From Algoriphagus litoralis (GTDB taxonomy: Bacteria > Bacteroidota > Bacteroidia > Cytophagales > Cyclobacteriaceae): a stretch of 64,000 bases of DNA. Positions within the stretch are counted from its first letter, which is position 1. Every line of letters starts with the position of its first letter. Shown here one piece after another: positions 55,735 to 64,000 of the stretch. The notes beneath the pieces were generated by a model. The model was not told where the DNA came from. It did not search any database and saw nothing but the letters and a program-made list of their open reading frames with translations. The translations under genes and the position numbers were made by a program. The DNA lies in contig NZ_QGOL01000014.1 of assembly GCF_003259255.1 (NCBI RefSeq), positions 62,001-126,000 on the forward strand. Reading direction: 5' to 3'.

Positions 55735-56822
55735 AAAATATCCGAATCCTATTGCTTTGTAGTGGCTTTTTGGCCCTGCTTAGCGCTTGCAATACTTCAG
55801 AAACTACCCATGCCGAGCAGAAAGACATTGTAGATGCGGTATTTGCCAGTGGTCTTATCATCATGGAAAATGAGTACATGGTCACAGCAAACAGTGAAGG
55901 CTATTTGGTAGCCGCCTCTATCCAAGAAGGTGATTCAGTAAATGCTGGGATGCCGATTTTCCAGCTTTCCAGCGAGGTGCAAAACGAGCAGTTGTCAGGT
56001 GCTCAAGCCACCTACCAAGACGCCCTTAAGAATCTGAATGAAAACTCACCTCAACAGAGTCAGCTTCGACTGCAAATCGAACAGGCCAAATCGCAACTGG
56101 AAATAGACGGCGCCAATTACAAACGATATCAGAATCTATCTAATACTGGAGCGGTATCGCAGCAGGAGCTCGAGCGTGCCAAGGTGCAATATGAAAACTC
56201 CAGCCGCCAAGTGGATATCCTACAAAAATCTCTGAGTGATCTGGTAGAAAAACTCAGGCTTAACCTCATCAATGCCGAAACCCAACTCAATATCCAAAAG
56301 GAAAACACCAGCGATTATTTCCTCTCCTCATTTATTGATGGCAGGGTACTGGAAGTATATAAAAACCAGGGAGATCTGGTAAGACGAGGAGAAACTATAG
56401 CCAGGATTGGTGGAGGAAAGCCTTTGATAAAATTGTGTGTTGGAGAGGAGGATATTGACAAGATCAAAGTTGGGCAGCTGACCACCATCTCGCTGAATAC
56501 CCAAAAAGACGACTTACTTGACGCCCGCATTTCAAAGATTTATCCTGCCTTTGATGAGCAGCAACAATCATTTATTTGTGAAGCAGCATTTGTAGAAACC
56601 CCTGAACTCTATGTGAACACGCAGCTTCAGGCAAATATCATCATTGCTCAGAAAGAAAATGCCTTGGTCATCCCTAGTGCTTATCTCTTGCCTGGAGATA
56701 GTATTCTCTATAAAGACGGGGAAAAAGCAGCCGTAAAAGTAGGAATCCGAACTAGTGATTGGGTGGAGATCATCTCCGGACTTGACCAATCCAGGCTCAT
56801 TAAACAAATGAAAAAGCCATGA
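55731..56822 (+). CDS. HlyD/MacA-type periplasmic adaptor lipoprotein
   Basis: 363 residues, lipobox ending at Cys20 (ALLSAC). The biotinyl-like SEGYLVAASIQEGDSVNAG, a long hairpin (LQIEQAKSQLEIDGANYKRYQNLS...), and the second lipoyl half DGRVLEVYKNQGDLVRRGETIARIGGG. It bridges the inner-membrane ABC exporter to the TolC channel. Overlaps both neighbours by 4 nt. Confidence 0.92.
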   Translation: MKNIRILLLCSGFLALLSACNTSETTHAEQKDIVDAVFASGLIIMENEYMVTANSEGYLVAASIQEGDSVNAGMPIFQLSSEVQNEQLSGAQATYQDALKNLNENSPQQSQLRLQIEQAKSQLEIDGANYKRYQNLSNTGAVSQQELERAKVQYENSSRQVDILQKSLSDLVEKLRLNLINAETQLNIQKENTSDYFLSSFIDGRVLEVYKNQGDLVRRGETIARIGGGKPLIKLCVGEEDIDKIKVGQLTTISLNTQKDDLLDARISKIYPAFDEQQQSFICEAAFVETPELYVNTQLQANIIIAQKENALVIPSAYLLPGDSILYKDGEKAAVKVGIRTSDWVEIISGLDQSRLIKQMKKP

Positions 56823-58063
56823 GCCGGGTGACCAATCTGAAGATTTCCCGAGCGCACCTTACCTCAAGGGTCAAGCAAACCATGGTAGCGATCCTGAGCG
56901 TAACCTTCGGGATATCCATGTACATATTTATGAATGGGTTCATGACTGGTGTCAATGATACGCAGACCGAGCTCGCCTTCAGTACTCTGGCGCACCTTCA
57001 TATTTATAATGACCTTCCTGAAGACAACACTAATCTTCTACAAAAGAAATACGGAGAGGATAAACTGGTAAATCTTAGGAATGCCAAGGTGATTCAGTAT
57101 ACAGAAGGAATTAAGAATTCCGCAAAAATTATCGCTGCCATAGAAGATCATCCAGCTATTACCGGCATTACTCCCCAAGTCAATGTCAATGTGTTTTTTA
57201 GAAATGGAGCTACCAAACTCAATGGAGTTTTATCAGGCATTGATGTGAAGCAGGAAAGCTTCCTCTTTGGCACTGAAAAATACATTACAGAGGGCAGCTG
57301 GAGTAGTATGGAAGACCGAGGCGATGGAGTGGTATTGGGAGCAGGCTTGGCTGAGAAATTAAGTTTGACCTTGGATGATAATGTGACGGTGATTACTGCA
57401 GATGGTGTCAGTCGCAATTTTAAAGTAATCGGTATCATCAAAACAACGATCGGAGGAGTAGACAATGCCAAAGGCTACGTCCGCATCAGTTCGGCAAGGC
57501 AGTTAATTTCCAAAAATCAGGGGTATGTCACTGATATTCAGATTAACATCAAAAATTTCAATGAGGCCACCAAAGTTGCCACTCAACTAGCCCCCAAAGT
57601 GTCCTATAAAGTGGAGTCCTGGAATGAGTCTAACGGCCAACTTCAAGCTGGAAATGACTTAAGGAATATCATTGCTGTAGCTGTTTCCCTCACCATCCTT
57701 CTGGTAGCCGGTTTTGGAATTTTCAACATTATGAACATGACTGTGAATGAAAAAATAAAAGAGATCGCAATCCTTAAGGCCATGGGATTTGACGGAACAG
57801 ACATCATTCAAATATTCTTGGTTCAGTCTGTCATCATAGGGGTGATCGGTGGAATAGTAGGGATCACTTTCGGCTATTTAGTTTCTGTATTGGTAAGCTA
57901 TATACCCTTTCGCGTGGCAACATTGGATACACTTCCGATGGTTTACGATCCCCAGGACTATATCCTAGCCTTCATTTTTGGATTGATCACAACATTTGTA
58001 GCAGGATATCTCCCTGCCAAAAAAGCTTCTCAAGTGGACCCTGTAGAAATAATAAGAGGATGA
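56819..58063 (+). CDS. ABC transporter permease (FtsX/MacB type)
   Basis: 414 residues. N-terminal helix (TMVAILSVTFGISMYIFMNGFM), a periplasmic domain, and three C-terminal helices (IIAVAVSLTILLVAGFGIFNIMNMTVNEKIKEIAILKAMGF and two more, cited in part). This is the membrane half of a MacB-like exporter, separate from its ATPase. Overlaps the adaptor and ATPase genes by 4 nt each. Confidence 0.92.
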   Translation: MSRVTNLKISRAHLTSRVKQTMVAILSVTFGISMYIFMNGFMTGVNDTQTELAFSTLAHLHIYNDLPEDNTNLLQKKYGEDKLVNLRNAKVIQYTEGIKNSAKIIAAIEDHPAITGITPQVNVNVFFRNGATKLNGVLSGIDVKQESFLFGTEKYITEGSWSSMEDRGDGVVLGAGLAEKLSLTLDDNVTVITADGVSRNFKVIGIIKTTIGGVDNAKGYVRISSARQLISKNQGYVTDIQINIKNFNEATKVATQLAPKVSYKVESWNESNGQLQAGNDLRNIIAVAVSLTILLVAGFGIFNIMNMTVNEKIKEIAILKAMGFDGTDIIQIFLVQSVIIGVIGGIVGITFGYLVSVLVSYIPFRVATLDTLPMVYDPQDYILAFIFGLITTFVAGYLPAKKASQVDPVEIIRG

Positions 58064-58740
58064 ACGAAGAAATAGCACTATCCGCCCGAGCAATTTGCAA
58101 ATACTTTCACGAACCAGAAACCTTTCAGGTGTTAAAGGATATTTCTTTTGATGTCAAAAAGGGCGAGTTCTTATCCATGATCGGTAAGTCGGGCTCAGGG
58201 AAATCAACCTTGCTCTATCTTTTGTCTACCATGGATACGGATTACACAGGTGAAATTACTATCAATGGAGAATGCCTTACAGGACGGACTCAAAATCAGT
58301 TAGCCGCTTTCCGAAATGCCCACATTGGATTCGTTTTTCAATTTCATTACCTGCTTCCGGAGTTTACAGCATTGGATAACGTGATGCTTCCAGCCCTCAA
58401 ACTAGGTAGAAAATCCGAAGAGGAAATCAGAGAAGATGCCTACTCGAATTTGAAATTGCTGGGCCTCGAAGCTCAGGCAATGAAGCAAAGCAATAAACTG
58501 TCCGGCGGACAGCAGCAACGGGTGGCCATAGCACGGGCATTAATTAACCAGCCTGCCGTTATCATGGGGGATGAGCCAACCGGCAATCTGGATTCAAAGA
58601 ATACAGATATCGTCTTCGATATTTTTCGCCAGCTAGCGGCCGAAAGGGGACAAACCATTATTGCGGTTACACATGACGATGAGTTTGCACAGAAAAGTGA
58701 CAGGATTTTAGAAATGGCCGATGGCCGTATTTTGAATTGA
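58060..58740 (+). CDS. ABC transporter ATP-binding protein (MacB/LolD class)
   Basis: 226 residues. Walker A GKSGSGKST at 42-50, signature LSGGQQQRVAIARAL, Walker B VIMGDEPTGNL and H-loop VTHDDEF. Partner of the preceding permease. Export of peptides, lipids or antibiotics through the HlyD and TolC genes is the likely role; the cargo is not evident. Confidence 0.94.
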   Translation: MNEEIALSARAICKYFHEPETFQVLKDISFDVKKGEFLSMIGKSGSGKSTLLYLLSTMDTDYTGEITINGECLTGRTQNQLAAFRNAHIGFVFQFHYLLPEFTALDNVMLPALKLGRKSEEEIREDAYSNLKLLGLEAQAMKQSNKLSGGQQQRVAIARALINQPAVIMGDEPTGNLDSKNTDIVFDIFRQLAAERGQTIIAVTHDDEFAQKSDRILEMADGRILN

Positions 58741-58806
58741 TACCATTTATAGCAGGAGAAATTGAGGTAGGCCGACTTCACTGCCAATCAAAAAAATATC
58801 ATTTTA

Positions 58807-59676
58807 ATGAAAATACTATTTGGGACGATCCTACTAATAGCTCTTGCTGGCAATTGCTGGGGTCAGGAATTTGAATTGCTGGAAGTGGAATACGCAAGAT
58901 ATCCTAAAGCATCTGTAAGCAAGACAGATAGTATTGAGGCCATTATTTCAGAATATCAAGTTTCATTTCTCTTACCTGCGATTCAGAAGGAAAAATGGTC
59001 CTTACTCGTCGGAGCAACCTATCGATTGGTAGTTCCTGAAAGCGCCGATCGTCAATCAAATGATGACCTGTTTTTTCTGGGATTACGATTTGCTGGGGTT
59101 TTCAACCTGTCTGAAAATAAACAATTGATTGTAAGCGCTTATCCAGCTATTTCCACAACTGACGAACCAGGAAGCTTCTCGGGAAATAATTTTTTGATGC
59201 AAGGTGGAATTCTATTCAAAACCCAAAAGAACGAACAGGTTTCTTATAGCATTGGCGTAATCAGTACCTCAAGGTTTGGTAGACCTTTGATTTTACCTTC
59301 CCTAGGCCTGACTAGATTGGGTAATAAAATGAAATTGGATATGAACCTACCTTTTTTTGTGAAAACGATGTGGAGTTATACCAATCGATTCTCTTACGGA
59401 TTAAAGTTTGACGTAAATGGGAGTCAGTATAATCTCAACAATGAAACATTCAATGGATCTGAAGTAGACTTGGTTCGGTTCTCACGAGTAAGATTGGGAC
59501 CTGAATTCCAGTATCGAATTGTTGGACCTCTATTTATCGAACTTTTTGCAGGAATTGCCGCAAGACGAACCTATGATTTCGAAATTATTGGAAGTGATGA
59601 TATCGATTTAAGCCTAGATAACGGCCTATTTTTGTCTATAAGGCTTTATATTAGACCCCAGCTAATAAAAAATTAA
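58807..59676 (+). CDS. DUF6268-family outer-membrane protein
   Basis: 289 residues with a signal peptide ending at CWGQ. Repeating amphipathic strands (LGLRFAGVFNL, YSIGVISTSRFGRPLIL, LFAGIAARRTYDFEI) suggest a beta-barrel. It resembles DUF6268 by the SFLLPAI-start and the FGRPLILP segment. Function unknown. It follows the ABC ATPase after 66 nt and ends the export run. Confidence 0.75.
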   Translation: MKILFGTILLIALAGNCWGQEFELLEVEYARYPKASVSKTDSIEAIISEYQVSFLLPAIQKEKWSLLVGATYRLVVPESADRQSNDDLFFLGLRFAGVFNLSENKQLIVSAYPAISTTDEPGSFSGNNFLMQGGILFKTQKNEQVSYSIGVISTSRFGRPLILPSLGLTRLGNKMKLDMNLPFFVKTMWSYTNRFSYGLKFDVNGSQYNLNNETFNGSEVDLVRFSRVRLGPEFQYRIVGPLFIELFAGIAARRTYDFEIIGSDDIDLSLDNGLFLSIRLYIRPQLIKN

Positions 59677-60007
59677 GACTGTAAATTTTTAAAAGCGTGG
59701 GAATAATCCACCGAATTCAATAATTGAATGCTTGGAACTTCGCCCTTGAGGCTTTTTGCACTTTACACTTTTTGAAAAATGAAATAACAATCGGTATAAC
59801 TACCTATACCCTACTGGATATCGATGGCTTCCACCTTGAATTGTATAATTCTTTCCTCAATTCTAGCATTCTCAAAAATTGCAGAATTGGCTAGATTCCC
59901 AATTAAATACTCCTTTTTCAAAAAATCACCAACACCTGTAGCGAATCGAATGGCCTTTTCGTAATCTTAGTAGTTTCCGATTACTTCTACTCTAACGCTG
60001 CCTTATA
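59677..60007. other. 331-nt gap between DUF6268 and LVIVD genes
   Basis: The gap carries a likely gene remnant on minus (59811-60002), described separately, and a small inverted repeat (GGTATA with TATACC) near 59795. The left 130 nt are AT-rich with no gene. Confidence 0.4.
59811..60002 (-). pseudogene. Possible C-terminal gene remnant with an internal stop
   Basis: Read on minus, the stretch gives a protein-like sequence of about 63 codons interrupted by one TAA at 59967-59969. After the stop it reads DYEKAIRFATGVGDFLKKEY and onward to VEAIDIQ and a TAG. The amino-acid mix and lack of other stops look like coding sequence; there is no start. I recognise no family. It may be a decayed neighbour gene cut off by the LVIVD gene's promoter region. 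Confidence 0.35.
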
Positions 60008-61264
60008 ATGAGAATTTTTAGACTACTTCCGATGATAACCCTGATACTGGTTTCGCTTGCCATCAGCTCCTGTCAGGATGAAATCACGACCACACATACC
60101 TTCAGGGCTATGGTGCCGATCTATCTGGAGATGAGTGATGTTCGGGCCAGAACGATCACTATTGCACCTCCGCAGGAACTGGAAAATCCTGGCAAAATCT
60201 ACCTCTATGGCGACTACCTCCTGATCAACGAACCGACCAAAGGCATCCACATCCTGGACAATACCAATCCGGCAAATCCGATCAACAAGAACTTTATCCC
60301 CATCGAAGGCAATGTAGACTTAGCTGTCAACAGCAACATCCTATATGCGGACAATTATGTGGATCTGCTCGCCTTTGACATCAGCAACATCAACAATATC
60401 AGCCTGGTCAACCGTGTCGAGGACGTTTTTACACAGATGTACCAGCATGATACCGGACAAATCATCACCTTCCGGGACTCAGTAATTACCTCCGAAAATC
60501 CCTATTGGGGCTGTGTCAATTGTGCATTTTTTGCCATGGATGGTAGTATGAGTTTTGCAGCCAATTTTTCAGCAGCAGCTCAGAGCTATGGCACGGGAGG
60601 GTCGATGGCTAGATTTACGCTATCGAGTGGACACCTCTATGCTGTGGATGAGACTTCACTTCGCGTGTTTGATGTGAAAGACCCCAAAGCCCCTAAGTTC
60701 ATTAAGCCCATCGATCTGGGTTGGGGTATTGAGACCATTTTCCCTTTCCAAGACAAACTCTTCATCGGATCCAACAGAGGCATGCACATCTACGATGCCT
60801 CTACGCCTAGCAGCCCGACAAGAATGGCTGTGTACGAGCATATGGTAGCATGTGATCCTGTCGTAGTCAACGAAGAATTCGCTTTCGTCACGCTGCGCAG
60901 TGGCAACTTCTGCGTCAATAACATCAACGAACTACAGGTCATCAATATCGAAGATCCCTACAAACCTTACATGATGAAGTCCTACCCCATGCTCAATCCC
61001 CATGGACTGGGCCTTGCGGATGACAATCTCTACATTGCCGAGGGTCGCCATGGGCTGAAAAGCTTCAATGTGGCCGATGTGATGAAGATCGATCAAAACC
61101 AGATGGAGTTTTTGGAATCTATGAAATCTGTTGATCTGATCCCTGGACCCAAATCCCTCATCGTCATCGGTCCGGATGGCGTCTGCCAGTTTGACTACAG
61201 CACCCCGTCCAAACTGGTGAAGTTGAGCTGTATTGATGTGAAAAATCCCGTGACAGTACAATAG
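60008..61264 (+). CDS. LVIVD-repeat lipoprotein
   Basis: 418 residues. Lipobox ends at Cys22 (LAISSC). Several LVIVD/beta-propeller repeats: IYLYGDYLLINEPTKGIHILDNTNP, LYAVDETSLRVFDVKDP, LFIGSNRGMHIYDASTPSSP and LYIAEGRHGLKSFNVADV (each quoted in part). The fold is a seven-bladed surface propeller of unknown binding partner, found in Bacteroidota and Archaea. Transcribed with the next gene (46-nt gap). Confidence 0.85.
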   Translation: MRIFRLLPMITLILVSLAISSCQDEITTTHTFRAMVPIYLEMSDVRARTITIAPPQELENPGKIYLYGDYLLINEPTKGIHILDNTNPANPINKNFIPIEGNVDLAVNSNILYADNYVDLLAFDISNINNISLVNRVEDVFTQMYQHDTGQIITFRDSVITSENPYWGCVNCAFFAMDGSMSFAANFSAAAQSYGTGGSMARFTLSSGHLYAVDETSLRVFDVKDPKAPKFIKPIDLGWGIETIFPFQDKLFIGSNRGMHIYDASTPSSPTRMAVYEHMVACDPVVVNEEFAFVTLRSGNFCVNNINELQVINIEDPYKPYMMKSYPMLNPHGLGLADDNLYIAEGRHGLKSFNVADVMKIDQNQMEFLESMKSVDLIPGPKSLIVIGPDGVCQFDYSTPSKLVKLSCIDVKNPVTVQ

Positions 61265-61310
61265 CACCTTTGGAACTACATAAACAAAACCCTTCTTTTT
61301 CATCGCAAAA

Positions 61311-61934
61311 ATGAAAGTCAAACTTTTGGTCATCGCCATTTTTTTCAGCTCTGTCCAATCTGTTTTTGGGCAGGAAAAAGTCTATTACAACCAGACCGAG
61401 ATCGGAATTTTAGCAGGAAAAAAGACAGATACATGGGATGGCCAAGATCAGAGTCGGGTGGATTTTTCGATCATTACGTTTCATGGTGCAAAAATCTCAA
61501 AGCATCATGCACTCGGTTTCTCGGTGGGGTTAGATCAGTATGAGGACATTTCCATTGTACCCATTGCATTGGGCTGGAGGGGTTTTCTGGGAAAAGAAAA
61601 CCGCCCCCAATTTATCGGAGGAATGGATATCGGTGGAGGATCGGCATTTCTGGAGAAAAAAGAAGAAACAGAATGGTATGAAAGCTGGTATCAGGGCGGC
61701 ATCATGTTCAGTCCATCTCTGGGGGTCAGATTACCTGCGAAAAAAGGAAAAACTTCGCTCACCATGAGTATCGCATACAAACGGCAAGAACTGGAATTCT
61801 TTCAGGGATTCTTTGAGCCGATGATTACGCCAAGGCCTTTTTCGAGTTTAAAACTGCCTGCAGGATATAATTCAATCACCGAGACGAACTACTTGTACCA
61901 CAGTTTGGTGGGGAGAATTGGATTTATTTTTTGA
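61311..61934 (+). CDS. Exported putative outer-membrane barrel protein
   Basis: 207 residues with a signal peptide ending near FGQ. Amphipathic strands (TEIGILAGKKTD, ALGFSVGLDQYED, LTMSIAYKRQELE) suggest a small outer-membrane barrel. No family recognised. It follows the LVIVD gene closely and may be its membrane partner. Confidence 0.65.
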   Translation: MKVKLLVIAIFFSSVQSVFGQEKVYYNQTEIGILAGKKTDTWDGQDQSRVDFSIITFHGAKISKHHALGFSVGLDQYEDISIVPIALGWRGFLGKENRPQFIGGMDIGGGSAFLEKKEETEWYESWYQGGIMFSPSLGVRLPAKKGKTSLTMSIAYKRQELEFFQGFFEPMITPRPFSSLKLPAGYNSITETNYLYHSLVGRIGFIF

Positions 61935-62080
61935 TCAGATTTCAAGTTTTTTATCGAATTTCCTCATTCCTATTTAAAAGAAACGGATTGCCAATGGTGG
62001 GCTCCAATTGTTTTTTCTTTTGACAGACAAACAAGGAAGTAAATCACTCAGTTTAGAGATTGATTATTGATATTTGATCA

Positions 62081-62971
62081 ATGGAAAAATACGGCAAGGC
62101 GATTGTGGATGGCTATTACGGCTATGCCAATTACCTGTACAATGAAATCATTCATCCCAGTTGGCATAACTACTTCTACTGGTTGGTAGCCGCTTCAATC
62201 TTGATTTGGATTTTGGAATTGGTATTCCCCTGGAGAAAAGATCAACCCGCCATTCGGCAGGACTTTTGGATGGATTTGTTTTATCTGTTTTGGAATTACT
62301 TTCTCTTTGCGCTAATTGCCTACAATGCCCTGTCCATGGTCGCAGTGGAGCTTTTCAATGATTTCTTGGGGCTTTTTGGTATCACCAATCTGGTGGCAAT
62401 CCATATCGAAACCTGGCCATTTTGGGCAAAAATCGTATTGATTTTTATCGTGCGTGACTTTATGCAGTGGAATATTCACCGGATGTACCATCATGTGGGC
62501 TGGATGTGGGAGTTTCACAAAGTGCACCACAGTACACGACAAATGGGTTTTGCCGCATTGCTTCGGTTTCACTGGATGGAAAATGTGATTTATCGAACCT
62601 TAGAATACTTGCCTTTGGCCATGATTGGAGTTGGGATTACAGACTTCTTTATCGTCCATATTTTCACCTTGGTTACCGGGCAACTGGGACATGCCAACCT
62701 AAAAATCCCGCTCGGCCCATTCAAGTACATCCTTAACGGTCCGCAAATGCACCTTTGGCACCATGCCCGAAACCTTCCCGAGAGCCATCCCAACGGATTC
62801 AATTATGGAATTACCTTGAGTGTTTGGGATTTTATTTTCCGGACGAACTATTGGCCGGCTGATGATGAAAATTTACCTGTCGGATTGCCAGAAGAAGAAA
62901 AGTTCCCAGAGGACTTTATCGGGCAAAATGTCGAGCCCTTTCAGCGGATTTTTGGAAAAAATAAAAGCTGA
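62081..62971 (+). CDS. Sterol desaturase/fatty acid hydroxylase family protein
   Basis: 296 residues, four membrane helices. The three di-iron histidine clusters are visible: HRMYH, HKVHH and HLWHH, plus HPNGFNYG. Such enzymes hydroxylate or desaturate lipids using O2; alkane or ornithine-lipid and sterol-like substrates occur in the family. Single gene. Its stop codon overlaps a hairpin that would end the convergent DUF6728 gene. Confidence 0.9.
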   Translation: MEKYGKAIVDGYYGYANYLYNEIIHPSWHNYFYWLVAASILIWILELVFPWRKDQPAIRQDFWMDLFYLFWNYFLFALIAYNALSMVAVELFNDFLGLFGITNLVAIHIETWPFWAKIVLIFIVRDFMQWNIHRMYHHVGWMWEFHKVHHSTRQMGFAALLRFHWMENVIYRTLEYLPLAMIGVGITDFFIVHIFTLVTGQLGHANLKIPLGPFKYILNGPQMHLWHHARNLPESHPNGFNYGITLSVWDFIFRTNYWPADDENLPVGLPEEEKFPEDFIGQNVEPFQRIFGKNKS

Positions 62972-62986
62972 TCAGAAATCAGCTTT
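62955..62986 (-). terminator. Rho-independent terminator of the DUF6728 gene
   Basis: On minus, AAAGCTGAT pairs with ATCAGCTTT (loop 5 nt), followed by a T-rich run. It lies inside the 3' end of the sterol-desaturase gene on the other strand. Confidence 0.55.
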
Positions 62987-63013
62987 AAGAACCATATAAA
63001 ACCGATTTTACGA

Positions 63014-63208
63014 TTAGATAAATCGCTTGATTGTCCAGACGATGATTGCAAATAGGAACACGATGATGGAAATCTTGTTGATCCCATGCATCATCCGAAG
63101 GTTGAAATTAGTTGGCTTATTGGGATCAGGCTTTCGAAATACATTCAGAAAGTAATTTCCGACCTCACCCAGTTTGAAGAATTCCTGTACTTTATTTTTT
63201 TCTGACAT
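63014..63208 (-). CDS. DUF6728-family small membrane protein
   Basis: 64 residues, complete. The KVQEFFKLGEVGNYF opening, KPDPNKPTNFNLRMMHGINKISI middle (in part PTNFNLRMMHG) and one C-terminal membrane helix match DUF6728 in Cytophagales. Function unknown. It is divergent from a 265-nt repeat-rich gap. Confidence 0.85.
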   Translation of the reverse strand: MSEKNKVQEFFKLGEVGNYFLNVFRKPDPNKPTNFNLRMMHGINKISIIVFLFAIIVWTIKRFI

Positions 63209-63271
63209 GACTTCTGGCTTTGGTTCGTTAACAGTATGAGTGAGTGATAAGTTTGGTTAAAGAAGAAATAT

Positions 63272-63346
63272 GCTTCGCGAAATGCTGTCGAAATAAGCTT
63301 TGCGAGATATGATGGAGATATGTTTCGCGAAATATTGTTGAAATAA
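63272..63346. repeat. Three tandem 25-nt repeats
   Basis: Three units in perfect 25-nt phase, each beginning GYTTYGCGARAT and ending GARATAW (the first and third are closest). A fourth, worn unit can be seen upstream. Each unit splits into near-halves of 12 and 13 nt. Between the DUF6728 start and the ispG stop. Confidence 0.85.
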
Positions 63347-63413
63347 ATTTTTGCTTTACAAAATAAACTATGCCTTTGGCGGAATAATGCATGAAAATTA
63401 CGCTTGGTATTTC

Positions 63414-63430
63414 ACGACGCGAAGCGTCGT
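63414..63430. repeat. Perfect hairpin in the repeat gap
   Basis: ACGACGC, a GAA loop, GCGTCGT. No T-run on either side, so not a simple terminator; lies between the 25-nt and 11-nt repeats. Confidence 0.7.
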
Positions 63431-63431
63431 T

Positions 63432-63464
63432 TATTTCAACCGTATTTCAACCGTATTTCAACTG
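63432..63464. repeat. Three tandem 11-nt repeats before the ispG stop
   Basis: TATTTCAACCG twice and TATTTCAACTG once in perfect phase, ending 9 nt before the ispG stop codon. Confidence 0.8.
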
Positions 63465-63473
63465 AAGAATTTT

Positions 63474-64000
63474 CTAAATCGTCTCCGGCTCATTCCACAT
63501 CCCGTCTTCCCGGATGATGTTGATGAGTTCGTCCACGGCTCTTTCTGAAGGCACAGACTTTTTCATCACTTCTTTGCCTTTGTAGAGGGTAATCTTGCCT
63601 TTACCAGAACCGACATAACCGTAATCTGCATCGGCCATTTCACCGGGGCCATTTACAATACAGCCCATGATTCCGATCTTCACACCTTTCAGGTGATCGG
63701 TTCGCTTGCGGATCATTGCGGTAGTTTCCTGAAGATCAAAGAGCGTTCGACCACAAGACGGACAGGAAATGTATTCCGTTTTAGACATCCGGGTTCGGGC
63801 AGCTTGCAGCACTCCAAAACTCACTGAGTTGTGCAGTTTGATCTGATCCAATACCTCCTGACGGGAATTTTCGGCTTCTTTTTCCAAAGAAATCAAAATC
63901 CCATCCCCCAATCCATCGATCAGCAATCCTCCTACATCCGTAGCTGCATAGAGTGTGGTGGAGTCAGCCGACTGATCGGGATAACTTACCTTGACCACGA
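63474..64000 (-). CDS. ispG: 4-hydroxy-3-methylbut-2-enyl-diphosphate synthase, 5' end cut by window
   Basis: 175 C-terminal codons are present; the N-terminal TIM barrel lies outside (the GTG near the edge is an internal valine, not a start). The 4Fe-4S site is CPSCGR and GCIVNGPGE; the conserved [12 protein letters not shown] tail follows. IspG makes HMBPP in the non-mevalonate isoprenoid pathway. The length here suits the large Bacteroidota form, which carries an insert domain before this part. Confidence 0.95.
   Translation of the reverse strand, partial: VVKVSYPDQSADSTTLYAATDVGGLLIDGLGDGILISLEKEAENSRQEVLDQIKLHNSVSFGVLQAARTRMSKTEYISCPSCGRTLFDLQETTAMIRKRTDHLKGVKIGIMGCIVNGPGEMADADYGYVGSGKGKITLYKGKEVMKKSVPSERAVDELINIIREDGMWNEPETI

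Noticed and set aside
63272..63346. CRISPR array
   Set aside because: The 25-nt units are contiguous with no spacers and no cas genes are present.

Overview
The window comes from a Bacteroidota chromosome. The gene content and style (LytS/LytTR pairs, OMP_b-brl family TonB receptors, two-component-propeller kinases, a NagB/PIG-L fusion, a YfhO membrane protein, exported Gfo/Idh/MocA oxidoreductases, DUF6728, weak Shine-Dalgarno sites, TAnnTTTG-like promoters) fit the Cytophagales, most likely Cyclobacteriaceae close to Algoriphagus. That placement is inferred from protein families; no rRNA lies in the window. There are no tRNA or rRNA genes, no CRISPR array, and no insertion sequence that I can see. 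Both ends cut a gene: a GH10 xylanase on the left (minus strand, 3' end missing) and ispG on the right (minus strand, 5' end missing).

Layout. 0-3 kb: GH10 xylanase, a DUF3298-type lipoprotein, the GTPase meaB and a small membrane protein, all on minus. 3-6 kb: hemJ, a SCO1-like copper chaperone and a cytochrome c as an overlapping plus-strand operon, then a class IV aminotransferase. 6-13 kb (minus): a tight operon of a receiver-histidine kinase, an ABC ATPase, a histidine-rich permease and a DUF3299 protein, behind a large propeller-type sensor kinase. 13-19 kb: sucD, a CBS-nucleotidyltransferase protein, a NagB/PIG-L fusion and a ROK sugar kinase. 19-28 kb: nitrilase, DUF4230 protein, Tat-exported oxidoreductase, UbiA prenyltransferase, proB-proA, a rhodanese lipoprotein, a luciferase-family oxidoreductase and a DUF3820 protein. 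28-37 kb: a barrel-less TonB-plug protein, a GH43-oxidoreductase pair, a phosphodiesterase, rhodanese-aldehyde dehydrogenase and pdhB. 37-43 kb: an outer-membrane receptor divergent from a LytS/LytTR system, then guanine deaminase. 43-50 kb: ffh, YfhO protein, methyltransferase, SlyD, an orphan ABC ATPase and a YjbR protein. 50-60 kb: a second LytS/LytTR pair followed by DUF2147, an outer-membrane protein, and a TolC/HlyD/permease/ATPase exporter with a DUF6268 protein. 60-64 kb: LVIVD lipoprotein, an outer-membrane protein, a sterol-desaturase-family hydroxylase, a DUF6728 protein and ispG.

How the genes work together. Most are housekeeping or metabolic: proline synthesis, TCA and pyruvate dehydrogenase subunits, heme and cytochrome oxidase assembly, isoprenoids, SRP. 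Accessory modules are two ABC export systems each placed beside a sensor system, plant-polysaccharide and amino-sugar use (GH10, GH43, NagB/PIG-L + ROK), and envelope functions.

The most unusual signal lies between the genes. At least nine intergenic spots carry short-period degenerate arrays, mostly of 7-nt units and some of 8 or 10. Their sequence families differ (YTTCNNN, NGTNNAC, NNAGACN, ACGATTT-like), but most start or end at or within a few bases of a stop codon. They cluster around the slyD-ABC-yjbR genes at 48.3-50.1 kb. I know of no named element that explains them, and I treat them as the best candidate for something undescribed.
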